Source of the DNA: Lunularia cruciata
Taxonomy: Eukaryota; Streptophyta; Marchantiopsida; Lunulariales; Lunulariaceae
DNA length: 64,000 nt
Reading direction: 5' to 3'
Assembly: GCA_948567375.1 (NCBI GenBank)
Contig: OX419756.1
Span: 50,792,333-50,856,332 of the forward strand
How positions within the stretch are numbered: position 1 is the stretch's first letter; each line of letters begins with the position of its first letter. Position numbers and translations under genes: made by a program. This document shows positions 13,701-27,142 of this stretch, in pieces. Below the pieces are notes generated by a model. It searched no databases. It worked only from the letters and a program-made list of their open reading frames with translations, and was not told the DNA's origin.

Positions 13701-15369
13701 ATATTTCTTGAAAGGCTAATGGACCTTAGTAAGGTTACTAGACAGGTTCCATTTACGATCTTGTAGGAAGTACTTGAAGCAATTACTGAGTCCACCCCTG
13801 AGGTTATTTGGTATTTAAGCTTGAGGTTTTCCCTTGAGATGTGTTTCTCTTGTATAGTCGACGTGAGTTCGGGGATGATCTCCTAGATTTCTAAAGTCTT
13901 AAATCTGTTCGGAACTTTGCTCCACCGAAACTCATGCCAGTTACTTCTCGAGTGGGCTTCAGGTATGTAGATGAAGGAGATGGAGGTGTCAATGATGCGA
14001 AGTGGTCTCAAAGTGCACCCGTTTTGGTAACTGCCAGTGGAAATGGCAGGTGGGCGACCCAGAAACACGTTCGAATTTATTCACAGTTCAAACATGTTTC
14101 TTTGCGCAAACCCTAACTTTCTTTTGCCTCTTACATGTGATAATTTATTTGGCAGTATTGCCCTCTGGGATGTGACGCTGGGAAGGCCTTGTGTGAGGCT
14201 CCTCACAAGCCATACCCGGTGCATAAATACGGTAAGTGTGAAGAGGAGGATGTGAGTGCAATTACTGTTGTAGAGGATGTCAAGTATTGTTTCACAAAAA
14301 TTTAACTGAAAAGTAGTAGACTGGTGTCGAATGATTTCAATAACGATGAAATGTCTTATCTCAGGTGGCTGTTTCACCTGATGATCAACTCATATGCAGC
14401 GGGGGTGATGACCAGAAAGTTGTAAGTCGAATATGGCAACGATTTGAATCCTTTATGTAGTGTTATTATTTCTCTTCTTGCTTCATTTATTGGGGTTTGG
14501 AATGCAGTGTATGATTATTACCAGTATCTACATGATATAAGGCCTCATTGCAGTAGATTAGGAGAATTGGATACAGCTAGAGGAATATTTAAGTGTTTCG
14601 CTTGAACTCCAAGAGTTGCTATATATACCACATATCCTTCATGTTCCAAGCTATATCGAGTCTGGTTTTGTGTGTGTGAAGCCGAGTTTTGGAGAAATTT
14701 AGAACGGGCTGAATATACCTTAACAATATATGTCCGATCCTCCGTTCCTAGAACGGCTCCTGCTCTCATCTCCTAATATCATTACAATATATGTCGATTC
14801 GGTCTTAGGTTTGTTTGGTTCTAAGTAGGTGTGGATCTCCTCTCATGCGAAGAGCTTTTACGCCGATTACTAATATATCACTAGAACATCTGGCGATGTT
14901 TATCTTGAGGAATCATCGGTGACATTGAGCAGGCCTGGATATACTCTGTAGATCCTAGCCTTCGAATAAGAGTTTGGCTTAGTACTTGTTTGGTTTCCTC
15001 CTTTTCATCGGAAGTTTCGTGGGAAAAAGTTGTTAAGCTAGTATCGAACCTTTGCATTACTATGTGGATCAACATAACTAATGTTCATCCTTGTTTGTAT
15101 ATTCTTCTGTTGTGTTTCAGTTTTAGCGTTATTTTGTGTATGACCAATGACTACCAAATTTTATACAGGATATGATGCGTATCGTTAAGACAATCATATA
15201 TCATATCCTATCTAAGCCAGCCGGAACGGAATATATTTTCTTCTTATGTTTTCTATTGTGGAATTTTTTCCAGGTGCTATATGAGAACAGGAAAAGTGAT
15301 TCTACACGAGGTTGGCGATTGACTCATCCTTTATGTGAGGAGTTACAATCTATACCAGTATTGGATTAG
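7740..15369 (+). CDS. WD40-repeat protein with a conserved-looking N-terminal domain (about 21 exons)
   Basis: Exons read by eye: 7740-8084, 8282-8302, 8450-8636, 8908-8977, 9120-9295 (or 9280), 9570-9779, 10000-10130, 10210-10224, 10436-10510, 10642-10713, 11488-11553, 11703-11817, 12181-12277, 12469-12628, 12804-12852, 13070-13152, 13382-13608, 13963-14049, 14156-14231, 14365-14421, 15274-15369. All introns are GT-AG, phases agree throughout, and the total is 2415 nt, giving 804 residues. Residues 35-105 form an unrecognised tryptophan-rich helical segment (EKWRPVYVWLEALKHKEVVK). A lysine/arginine cluster (KIKRRKKKK) near 160 may be a nuclear signal. The second half has about seven WD-type blades, with marks such as KVWDSTSG, LLLWNVRTG, VQIWDVDA, VGLFDLRTG, SLVWDTRM and IALWDVTLG. 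It is therefore probably a beta-propeller scaffold protein. Exons of 21 and 15 nt are unusually small. I cannot name the family member. An exon at 7122-7190 may add 23 residues. Confidence 0.88.
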
Positions 15370-18300
15370 ATGTAACAATATTAGATTATGTGGAGATTTT
15401 GAATTTTCTTAGTTACGAAGATACTGAGGAGGTTCGTCAAATTTTGTAAATGAGGGAAATTGTAAAGTATATCAATCGGTTTATTTAAATTCTCTGTTTC
15501 TTGCCATTGTGAGTGAAGATCAAATTAAATGTCATATAATTTGTCTTTAACTTTCATTTTGTATCATTTCTACTACTTGGTTCACGAAACAAGTCACACT
15601 TCACATTGTGTACTTAAATTTCGATGTCTATTGGATTTACGCAAGTAATTGTATATTGCTTAAAATATGAATTAAATTTCAAAAATTTATGTATATTTTC
15701 GAATAAATTTAAAAATCTTTAAACTCTATGGTATATATGTAAGTATATATATAATTAGAATGGCTTCTGTTTTCCATATACCAATATATATAATTACTTA
15801 TAACCATATTTTATAATCTTATATCTTGTTAAATTAAAAGTTAGTCTGTCAAATATAGGAATGTCTTGAGTACAGGAAGAAGGTAAAAGCAGAATATTCT
15901 TACCACAGTACATAGACGATTATTTGTATTTGAATAACAAAATCTATGAAAAACCCTGCCTTTGCGAGAATGACTTTATTATAGATTATGTCCTGTTTAA
16001 GAAGACAGCTAATAATTAATTCAAAAGTTTTGCCACTAAATCCACGCTATATTCGTGGCTAGTAAGCAAATGTAAGCATCTCGTGCACAAACTCAATACG
16101 ATCTATTTCTATTTTCATTTTCATTCGTAAAACTAAAGTTTTACGAACTCAATCTTCTACGAGATAATTATTTTGACTCCTTTCTAACACTACCATAATA
16201 CTGAATCAAGAGGTCCACTGGGAGTTAAGGTGATATACTTTTATAAGTGTAGATCCAAAAATCAAATGCTTTTCCATTTAGTAAAGTGAAAAACGCAAAA
16301 TTTAGATGGAAAAATTTTATAAATCGTTAAAATCAAACACAAGATAAAAACACTATAAGTGAATATAATATTACCTAGATTTATATTATTTGTCTCTTTC
16401 TAATATAAATATTTGAATTATAAAACATTAAATATGTATACACATCACTGAATTGTCTACATTAAATATGTATACACGTCACTGAATTGTCTACATTAAA
16501 TATGTATACACGTCACTGAATTGTCTACATTAAATACGTATTATTTAAGAACAAATAACGTTTACATTTTAAATTAACAATAAGGAATTGAAAGTAAACT
16601 ATGATTTCAAAATCAATTTTATTTCTTAAGCAGTTGTTCTTGGGTTCTGTTAATCTGAGCTAAAAACTCCATTTAAAATCAATTAAAAATATACATAAGA
16701 TTCTAATTTTGATTTTTTTAATGTTTCAATCGATTAGATGTTGTATTAGATATGCGGTAGTAGAGTTATATGTCTAAATCTGATTCTGATGAAGGTTGTT
16801 TCTACTAACTTCAAGTATTTGGTCAACGATATACAGCGATGAAATTTCTGATTGGTCTAGTAAAATTAAAATGTTTGCTTAACTATGGTTTAAAATTATA
16901 ACACATAGCTATATCAATGTTAATCAAGTATTTAAGTACACTAACTCCTTGTCAAGTTCCTTTTATAAATAAATTCAAGGATATTTGAAGATTAATATAA
17001 AAAGTGATATTATTTATACATATTGAAATAAAGAAAGCAATTAGGAAATAAGGTAATTATGTTGGTAATTAAGTCTTATTATCTTAAAGAAAGATGGAAT
17101 CTCTTATCAGAATCATTCAGAGAAAATTTGGGTGACTATATTTCTATGAAATAGAACAAAGACAGTTATCAACCTATTGTTAATTCTAAAGATATAACGT
17201 GCCTTGGATTTGTAACAATACAATCTTGTCAAATTTATGAAGATAAAGAATATCAATATACTACATCTTCATGAAAACCACTCATTTAAATCAAATTTTA
17301 TAAACCTGATTGCTTTTTTTAAGCGTAATTATTTTATTTTATAATAATTATTAAAATTTTAAACTAATCAACCATTCTACATCGCTTAAAATATACACTA
17401 GAAAATCCTTTATCGATATCTACACTTTTCAAGCACTCTATAAACCTTGATAGTACTATTCATTCTATAAATTTAACCAATTCTATAACTAACTTGAAGT
17501 CTCTATATCTGCAAATAATTATATATTTTATGACAATGATAACATTAAGAATTAAAATTTGAAGTATAATACATGAGTATACTTACTCTCAGTCAATCCT
17601 AGAATAATAATAAATTTTAATATTTAAACTAAGCTATTATCTAGGATAATAAATTAGAGTTAAATATTTATTTATCAAACTCTTTAATTACTATCACTAA
17701 CTCTTCCTTTTTTCTCTCTTCTAAATGCTAATAAAATATTCATTCCCAATAAACAAAACCCCTCCATTACATTTCATAACCCTTGTAAATCTAAACTTCT
17801 AAAAAAACACCAAATAACATACTCTAATGCATTATAGTTTTACTAAAATAAATAAATAAATTCTTATTATAATATGTCATGCTTAATTAATCTAAAAATA
17901 ATTAAAAATAATATAAGAACTTTTATTAACGATTCACATCAACTTATAAGATGGTGGCTGCTTAAATTTCATGGCTATAAAAATTATTTTAACTAAAAAT
18001 ATTTAATGCACATTTTATAAAAACGATGAAAATTTTAATATCAAACATATTGTTTCTTCACATTCATGGAATTTTCCAATAAGAATATGTTTGAAGTTAT
18101 GCTAACAATTAAGATCCTTATTTTAAGTATAAATAGACATCAACATGTGATAGCCAATTAAATTATTATTTTTACTGTTTTATTTATTGAATGGATCTTG
18201 ATGACGAGGTAAGTAAGATTGGAAAAGAATTTACATTTTAGGAAACTGTAAGATGAGTATCATAGATGTAGTGTCAATATATTTTACTGCAAGAGTTTTA

Positions 18301-19770
18301 GTATTCAATGTTTATAATTATCTACTCTTACATATATTCTATTTATGATATGTTATACTCAAAGCTTGTTCAAGAAAGAGTGCAAATTTTTGGTCAAGAG
18401 GTTTTAATTAAATTTCTTCTTTATGGAAATAAATAAATTTATTAACGTGAAGTGATACAGCATTATATTCAACCAACTATATCAAATTATCTAGTTACAC
18501 ATGTTATCTAAATGAAAAATTGAGATTATGAGAAGTATATATTCAAAATCTACAATTCTTTATAAATTATCCTTAACAAAGATAATGGTGGTTGAATCTT
18601 AAATAAAAATAAATATAGAATTCAGTATTCATTTGGTACAAGAATGATATATTTGGAATATAATATTAATTTTTAAAACTAAAATAGATACATCAATTCA
18701 TATGGTTAATAGAAATTGATTATTATGATAAATAAGCATAGTTATATTTTGGATTATATAAAATTTGTAGATGCTAATAAAATTTAAATAAATTTTGACT
18801 AGAATTATATGATTTGTAATACCAAAAGCTAAAATTGCTTTGAAATTGATATTATTTTTTTATTTGCATCCAGAAATTTAATAAATAAAAAATATATACA
18901 TACTTAGAATAGTTTAGTATGTTTAGATTTCCATAAATTCCAAGTACAAGGACTTCAACAAGAGTCACTTGTCTATAAATATTTTACATTGAAAAAAAGT
19001 AAAATTAGTATATGCTTAATGATATAAAAACTAATTTGTATTACTTATAATTCCTGAATATAAAATATATATTATAATTTCAATATAAAGCAGGATTTAT
19101 TAAAAATATATATAATTGATTTCCAAGTTTAAACATTAAGGATTCTAACAAGATAAAAGGCTAGTTTACAAGTGAAAACCTTTATGAGTTTAATACATGG
19201 AAGTAATAATTTCAATCATGAATTTGGTTTTTGAAATTCTTCATTTTATTTTTAACATTAATTTAAGAAAAAATTCAAACTAAAATTACCTTTCACACTC
19301 TTACCTACATTGAATAAATATATTTTATATATAGTTGATTTTTTAATAAGGGATATAGTTATAAAAATAAAATTTTGGTAAATTAAAATACAAGAGGTCT
19401 CTTTAATATAACCTCTTGTAAATATTAAATTTTTTAATTTAATTAAGAATAATAATAATATATTTATTAAATGATTTTAGTAGGTAAATGAAACACAATT
19501 ACATTATGGGGGTTAGATATATATATATATATACTGATCAAAACTAGTTAGCTTACTTTCTTAATTTTAATCTTAATTAAAGTTAGTAATTCAAGTGACT
19601 TGGTTTTATGACATATCAAAGGATTAATATCCTAAGAAAGACTTATTGACTTTGAAATAGCTTTAGTGAACTTCATAAAATAAAATGAAGATTAGTAAGT
19701 AGTATAATGGAGCATTTTCATTTTTTCATAATTTTTCATAAACATATATTTTGACTATATTGTGATAATT
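15370..19770. other. AT-rich intergenic DNA with no recognisable gene
   Basis: After a probable short 3' UTR, about 4.4 kb of very AT-rich sequence has no reading frame of note, no splice-consistent coding blocks and no transposon protein fragments. Apart from the minisatellite at 16425 and scattered TA runs (for example near 19520), I see nothing in it. Confidence 0.6.
16425..16541. repeat. 34-bp minisatellite, about 3.4 copies
   Basis: Units begin at 16425, 16459, 16493 and 16527 (partial). Each reads ACATTAAATATGTATACAC, then (A/G)TCACTGAATTGTCT. The three full units differ at a single position, so the expansion is recent. Confidence 0.9.
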
Positions 19771-19774
19771 GTGG

Positions 19775-21010
19775 TGACAAGTGGTGACATGTAGTACTGG
19801 GAACATGTAGTGTCATAAAATACCAACAATCATGTTAATTGCAAGACTAGTGCAACTTAATGAGCTGACTAAACATGATCTCTATATATGAACCTTGGTA
19901 TAATATTGAACTAGGTGATAAGATATATCCGTCAACTAAATCACACATAATGCCACTAAACTAGGTAGCAACTAGTAAATTAGAGTGCATAGAGCACATA
20001 ATACATAAGAGCATACTAAGATCAAATTCTCATATATGTATTTATATATATGAACCACATGGATTAAACTAAACTAAATGAAACAATCCCACTTGCAATA
20101 TTTGGTTGTGAGCATCTAGAAATCACACTACAAAATCAAAGCAAGTAGGTAAGCTCTATGACTCTATGCAAATCCTAGAAAAAACTGTAGGAAAAGGTCA
20201 TCCCCTAGCCCACTACTAAGGATGTGCCCATATCAAAGGTACTTTTCTATGAGAAATTTGAGACTATACCACACAAGAACACTACACTATAATGTCCATA
20301 ACTTGCCCAAATATCACTCATTATGAAGCCAAAAACCACACACCTGATTTTTGGGACTCAATGCACAGGTAAGAAGATATATGCACAATATGCAATAAGG
20401 GCTACTCAACATGAGAATTGTCATGATTAGTAGTATCAAGAATATGTAGTGTCTTAAGGTACCAGCAAACATGGCAATTGCAAGACTAGTGCAACATATT
20501 GATCTAAACAAACATGATATCTATATATACATTCACTTATATGATATTGGACCAAGTGATAAGATCAAGCTGCCAATTGAAATCACACACATGACTAGTA
20601 AAGTAGGTAGCAACTAGTAAACTAAAGAGTGCACAAAAAAGCACATAATACATAAGTGCATACTAAGAGAAAATTTTCATATATGTTGAGACCCAATGCA
20701 CAAGCTAGATATACGTCTGACATGCAACGAGTGCTATGTATCTCAACATGAAAATTGTCATGACATGTAGTATCAAGAACATGTAGTTTTGTAAAGTACC
20801 ACCAATCATGGCAATTGCAAGACTAGTGTAACCTGTTGAACTAACTGAACATGATATCTATATACACATTTATTGATTTGATATTGGACCAAGCAAGAAG
20901 ATCAATCAACCAATTGAAATCACACACAAGGCTAGTAAACTATGCAGCAACAAGTAAACTAGAGAGTGGACAAAAGAGCACATAACACGTAAGAGGATAT
21001 TGAAATCATA
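19775..21010. repeat. Degenerate repeat of about 340 bp, two tandem units plus a related upstream unit
   Basis: Segments around 20351-20690 and 20691-21010 align along their length. Shared marks include CAATGCACA, ATTGTCATGA, GGCAATTGCAAGACTAGTG, TGATATTGGACCAAG and GAGAGTG/AAGAGTG followed by CACATAA. A third, more diverged unit covers about 19775-20038. I saw no coding potential or terminal repeats. It could be a satellite-like expansion or a decayed transposon end. Confidence 0.75.
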
Positions 21011-21230
21011 TTATTGTATATCTCCCTCTTCCTCCAAACTTGCAGAACATCAAAAACTCAAAATGGTGCTAGAAGAAAACATGATGGACAAAACCAAAGA
21101 CCAACCAAAACTTATGTGAGCTTTGGTGTGAGGCAAAAAAAATGGTACCCACAATTGCACTTGTTGCATAATAGCATATGATTAGTATCATTTGTCCTTT
21201 GAGATAGTTGACATGGATAGTCAAGTGGAG

Positions 21231-21970
21231 TGTAATACCAAGGGTTAGCCATATGATCTAGATGTGAAATTTGGTTTGGTAACATCTAGAATGATGTTAT
21301 ACATGATGGTCAAAATAGATTAGATAGAAGTATCACCAAAAGAGTACTTCTACTAATAGGGCAAAAACCAAAATAGACTTGAGAACCTTAGAACCAATAG
21401 CTAGACATATGATTTAAAGGTGAGAATTGGATTGGTAATATCTGGAAGGATGTTACACATGATGGACTAAACAGATCAGAAAGAGGTATCACCAAAAGAG
21501 GACTTCTACTAATAGAGTAGGAACCGAAATATGCCTGAAATCTTTGAAGGCAATTTCGGAGGCCTAAACGGATGAATTAGGCCTTGAAAATGTGCAGATT
21601 CCCCCCCCCCCCAATAGAGGAAAGGGTAGCCTTCCCTCCCCTTACTTTGTCTCGATGAGAGCTTTCCAACGGTACCTTACTCATGTGATTCTGAGATTCC
21701 TATAGGAAGATTCCCTAAAAGATTCCCTCCGGTCAAAGCTTGTTTGACCAACCAGATAGGACCTAGAACAGACAGGTCACCCATCCAAGTAAGTAATCAA
21801 AGGGTGGAGCTTGCTGACATGTCACCTATCTGTGTCCCTAATCCTATGGTAGAGCTTCCTTGGAGGAGATCCTCTTTGTCTTTATAATAAAGAAGGTGCT
21901 CCCTTGGGGCATCGAATGTTTGAGTGTGCAATATGTGTTTTCTCTCTTCTCTTGTCCTCAGAGTATTACA
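21231..21970 (+). mobile_element. Solo LTR, family Z (740 bp)
   Basis: Starts TGTAATAC and ends GTATTACA (8-bp terminal inverted repeat). It is flanked on both sides by TGGAG (21226-21230 and 21971-21975), a 5-bp target-site duplication. No internal region follows, so it is a solo LTR left by LTR-LTR recombination. A TATA-like TTTATAATAAAG lies near 21880. Related copies are at 56991-57747 (minus, own duplication) and about 62500-63107. A run of C lies at about 21601-21612. Confidence 0.88.
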
Positions 21971-22129
21971 TGGAGGAATCCAAGTTAGGTAAGTGACATG
22001 GTGCATAGTTTTTTGAACAGTCTAGATTATGCATCCATTTGTTCCTTGCAATTTCAAAAAACCTTAAGTTTTGAGAGCCTTAATTCTCAAGATAGTGCAA
22101 CTTGTGGAGGTACCCAAGGTGTCATTGGG

Positions 22130-22558
22130 TGTTATGTTTGGCTTGCTATAAGTGACTTGCCTTATCAAGAGCAAGAGCAAAACTTGACTGATGGAAACCC
22201 CTTATTGTATCATGCAGATGAAGTGCAATCACTTGTTTAGATATATATTCAGTCACTTCTAAGGTTGAGTATTGAAGTGACTAGATACCTTGAGTGGTCA
22301 ATACTCATGAAGTCACACAAGTCTATATTCAGGAGTTTAGACGGATGACAGAGGAACTATCCTTGTGTTTATATATATATATATGTATGTGTGCAATGGA
22401 AATAAAGGTTAGAAGGCTGGTGTGAGCCTATTTTAGCCGTGGAGGTAGCTTCCTGGACAGGGAGTGAATCATGTTTTTTCCTGTTAGTCCTCCGATTTAT
22501 GTTTAATGGTCTTATGATGTGCTATTGCAAGAGGTCCTTGGGACTATATTTTCTAACA
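22130..22558 (+). repeat. 5' LTR of the Copia element
   Basis: 429 bp, TG...CA, matching 26650-27075. It contains a TA-rich TATA-like stretch near 22366-22383. The tRNA primer-binding site follows immediately. Confidence 0.92.
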
Positions 22559-23280
22559 ATTGGTATCAGAGCTTAGAGCTTAGTTGGTCCCGAAGAGGGT
22601 CTTGAGATCTGAGGGTGCAGGGAAGTGGGTCCAGAAGCAAGTCCACAGTAAAGCAATGGCAGGGATGATATCCATATCAAATGCTAAATTTGCAGTGGAG
22701 AAGTTTGATGGGAAAAAAAAATTTGGACTTTGGCAATTGAAGATGAAGGACCTTCTTGTCCAGCAAGGACTGCATAGAGCACTAAAGCAAAAAAGGAGGA
22801 CAAAAGTGATGAGGATGGGGAAGATGAAGATGTAGATCTGAGAGCTATTAGCACTATTAGGTTGAGCCTTGCTGATGAAGTGCTATACAACATTATAAAT
22901 GAGGAATCTGCACCAAAACTATGGGCCAAACTGGAGAATCTTTATATGACCAAGTCTTTGACAAACAGACTGTTTCTGAAACAGAAGTTGTATATGTTGA
23001 GGATGAAGGAAGGCTAGAGTATTATGGAGCACCTCAATGCTTTCAACAAAATCATTTGTGAGTTGATGAGCATAGAGGTTAAGTTAGAAGAGGAATATAA
23101 GGCATTGCTGTTATTGACTTCACTTTCTCCATCATATGAGCATCTGGTCACAACTCTTCTATATGGGAAGGATGATATAAACTATGAGGAGGTCACTTCA
23201 GCATTATTGTCCAATGAGATGTGAAAAAGACCCAACCAAGAAAAGACAAATTCACAGGTTCTATTTATTAGAGGAAGGAC

Positions 23281-23307
23281 AAGAGAGAGAGAGAGAGAGA
23301 GAGAGAT
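23281..23307. repeat. (GA)n microsatellite inside the Copia gag region
   Basis: Uninterrupted GA dinucleotide run of about a dozen units. Confidence 0.85.
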
Positions 23308-26300
23308 CAGATCAGGAGTAAATCAAGATCCAAGTCTAGAACTGGAGGTTTCAAAGGCAAGTGTTGGATTTGTGGGAAGGTTAGACATTTCAAGAAGGAT
23401 TTTAACACCAAGAAGCAAGCTTGAGTCCAACAAGAATAAAGGTAAAATTTCAGATCAAGCAAGCATTGTTGAGTCATCTGGAGTTGTGGATGATGTTCTA
23501 TGTGTTACTCAAGACAAAGATCAATTTGAGGAGTCATGGATATTGGACTCAGGTTGCTCTTACCATATGTGTCCAAATAAGGAGTGGTTTCATGAGTACA
23601 AATCATTCAATGGAGGATCTATAATAATGGGGAACAACATGGCTTGTGAAGCTATTGGCATTGGTACAATACACATTAAGATGTTTGATACTATTGTGAG
23701 GGCTCTTGTTGATGTGAGGCATGTTCTTGAGTTAAGGAAGAATTTTATATCACTAGGCACTTTGGACTCAAATGGTTGGAGGTGGGGAGCAGAAAATAGA
23801 ACACTCAAGGTATCAAAAGGAGCATTAGTTGTAATGAAGGGCAAGAAGATAGGAAACCTTTATGAGCTTGTTGGAGAGACCATCACTGGAGGAGTAGCAA
23901 GTACTATTTCTAAAAATGAAGATCCCAAAGATCTTACTCAGTTATGGCATCTCGGTTTGGGTCATATGAGTGAAAGGGGTCTAAATGAATTGTCCAAGCA
24001 ACAACTTGTGAAGGGCCTTAAAAGTTGTAAGTTAAAATTCTATGAGCATTGTGTAATAGGAAAGCCATGGAGGGTAAGCTTTTCCATAGGAGTTCATTGC
24101 ACAAAGCGAATTTTAGACTATGTGCATTCTGATGTTTGGGGCCTGCACCTATAGCTTCAAAATTTGGAGCATTATATTTTGTACCTTTGGTTGTGATTAC
24201 TCTAGGAGAGTATGGGTCTACACCATGAAGCAAAAATCAGAGGTCTTCCCTCCGTTTAAACAATGGAAGGTGATGATGGAGAAACAAACTGGAAGGAAGT
24301 GAAGTGTTTGAGATCTGATAATGGTGGAGAATACAAATCTGGAGAGTTTGATAAATATTGTAAGAGTGAAGGGGTAATCCATCAATTTACCATATCGGGT
24401 ACTCCTCAACAAAATGGTGTGGCAGAGCGGATAAATTGTACACTATTGGAGAAAGCAAGAAGTATGTTAAGCAACGCCGGATTGGAGAAGAGTTTTTGGG
24501 CAGAAGCTATAAATACGGCTTGTTATTTGGTAAACATTTCTCCTTCTATTGCTATTGAGTGTAAGACACCTATGGAAAAATGGACAGGTAGGCATATTGA
24601 TTACTCTTCACTTAGAGTATTTAGATGCATAGCTTATGTTCATTTCAACAAGAACAAAAGACAAAGTTAGATCCCAAATCTAGAGAATGTATATTCTAGG
24701 GATATGAGAAGGATACAAAGTGATATAGATTATGGGATCCAGAAAGGTGTTGTCTTGTTGTGAGTAGGGATGTAGTTTTTGATGAGACTAGTACAATGAA
24801 GACTATTACTATAAAAAAAGAAAAGAGAAAACAAATTCAGTCAGATTTTGTCAAGATAGAAATTGATCTTGGAAATGAAGACATTTCACCTCATGTAGAT
24901 CTACCAAGTGAACCATTAGAAGAGCAAAGCCCAGAAGTGATTCATGAACATAGGTATCCAAATAGGGATAGAAGGCCTCCAAAGAGATTTGATGATTCAT
25001 TTGTAGCTTATGCTCTTCTTACGGGGAATGGTGAGCCTTCTTCAAATGAAGAGGCAATGCAAGATCAAGAGTGTCAAAGTGGCATTGCGCAATGGAAGAG
25101 GAGATGAAGTCTTTGGCCAAAAACCAAACTTGGAGACTTGAAAAATTGCCTATGGGAAAGAAGGCAATTGGTTATAGATGGATATTCCGAAAGAAGGAAG
25201 GACTTCCAAAATCAGGTGGAGATAGATACAAAGCAAGCCTTGTAGCAAAGGTTTATAGCCAAAAAGAAGGTATTGACTTCAATGAGATTTTTTCACCAAT
25301 GCTAAAAATGTCTTCAATTTGTGCACTATTGGCAATAGTTGCATTGCATAACTTGGAGTTGGAGCAACTAGATGTTACAACTGATTTTTTACATGGAGGA
25401 TTGGAGGAGGAGATTTACATGCATCAACCTGAAGGTTTTGTGGTACCAAGGAACCAGAACCTGGTTTTCAGGTTACAAAAGTCTTTATATGGACTAAAGC
25501 AAAGTCCAAGACTTTGGTACATGAAATTTGATACTTTCATGTTGAAGCAAGGATATAACAGAAGTGAATCAGATTGTTGTGTGTACTTCAAGAAGCCACA
25601 TGGACCTAGAGTATTTGATTTAATCATCTTGGTACTATATGTGGATGATATGCTGATTGCTGCAAAGGATATGGTTGAGGTGGAGAAATTGAAAGCACAA
25701 CTTGGTAAGGAGTTTGATATGAAGGACTTGGGTTCTTCAAAGAGTGTACTTGGGATTGAAATCCACTAGGACAAGAGCAAGGGAAAGTTCTGGATATCTC
25801 AAAGAGATAAATGGGAAAATTACTTGCTTGGTTTGGCATGGAGAAAGCAAAACCAGTGAACATTCCAATGGCAAGTCATTTAAGGATATCATTGGAGCAA
25901 TGTCCATCAAATGAGGAGGAGAGAAAAGTAATGTCCAATATTCCTTATGCTAGTGCTCTTGGGAGTTTAATGTATGCTATTGTTTGCACTAGACCAGACA
26001 TCTCATATGTTGCAAGCATGGTGAGTAGATACATGGCAAATCCGGGGAAACAACATTGGGAAGTTGTGAAGTGGATACTTTGTTACTTGAAAGGGACTAT
26101 AAATATTGGCATTACCTTTGATGTGGAGAAGGAACAAGAAGGAGGAATTACAGGGTATGTAGATTCTGATTTTGCTAGAGACTTGGATAAGAGAAGGTCT
26201 ACAATAGGGTTTGTTTTTACACTTGTTGGTGGTGCAGTAAGTTGGAAGTCTACTCTACAATCTACTATTGCTCTTTCTACTACAGAGGTGGGATATATGG

Positions 26301-26649
26301 CAACAATTGAGGCTGCCAAAGAGGCAATATGGCTATAAAGATAAGCCAAGGATGTAGGAGTCTCTAATATGAAGTCCACACTTTTTTGTGATAGCCAAAG
26401 TGCTATTCACTTGGCAAAGAATCAAGTATATCATTCTAGGACAAAGCATATTGATGTGAGACATCATTTTATTAGGGAAGCTATGAAAAATGGGGAAATC
26501 AATTTTCAAAAGATTGGCACAGAGGTATACAAAGCTGATATGTTGACTAAACCTGTTCCTGTTGAGAAGTTGAAGTTATGCATGAACTTGCTCAATGTTC
26601 AATGTTGCTCTTTGGGATGATAAGGTAGATACAAGCAAAAGGTAGAGTC

Positions 26650-27075
26650 TGTTATGTTTGGCTTGCTATAAGTGACTTGCCTGATCAAGAGCAAGAGCAA
26701 AACTTGACTGATGGAAACCCCTTATTGTATCATGCGGATGATGGGCAATCACTTGTTTAGATATATATTCAGTCACTTCTAAGGTTGAGTATTGAAGTGA
26801 CTAGATATCTTGAGTGGTCAATACTCATGAAGTCACGCAGGTCTATATGCAGGAGTTTAGACAGATGACAAAGGGACTATCCTAGTGTTTGTATATATAT
26901 ACATATCTGCAATAGAAATAAAGGTTTGAAGGCTGGTGTGAGCCTGTTTCAGCCGTGGAGGTAGCTTCCGGGACAAGGAGTGAACCACGTTATTTCCTAT
27001 TAGTCCTCTGATTTATGTTTAATGAGCCTTATGATGTGCTATTTCAAGAGGTCCTTGGGACTATATTTTCTAACA
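26650..27075 (+). repeat. 3' LTR of the Copia element
   Basis: Pair of the LTR at 22130-22558, differing at about 25 positions, and followed by the ATTGGG target duplication. Confidence 0.92.
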
Positions 27076-27142
27076 ATTGGGCTACCTATAAAATTAAACA
27101 AAGTCTCTCATCCCAAACTTTCTCACTTTGGGCTTGTAGCTT

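Larger units (their letters stand above)
22130..27075 (+). mobile_element. Ty1/Copia LTR retrotransposon, nearly full length, broken
   Basis: LTRs at 22130-22558 and 26650-27075 (TGTTATG...CTAACA) differ at roughly 6% of positions by eye, so it is of moderate age. Both flanks carry ATTGGG (22124-22129 and 27076-27081), a 5-6 bp target duplication. The primer-binding site TTGGTATCAGAGC directly follows the 5' LTR (initiator-methionine tRNA type). Parts in Copia order: gag about 22.65-23.4 kb with a zinc-knuckle region (CWICGK); protease about 23.53 kb (WILDSGCSYHMCP); integrase about 23.9-24.7 kb; reverse transcriptase about 25.1-25.8 kb (LYGLKQSPRLWY, LYVDDMLIA); RNase H to about 26.6 kb (ADMLTKP). 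The coding region is broken, with several interruptions. Confidence 0.93.
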
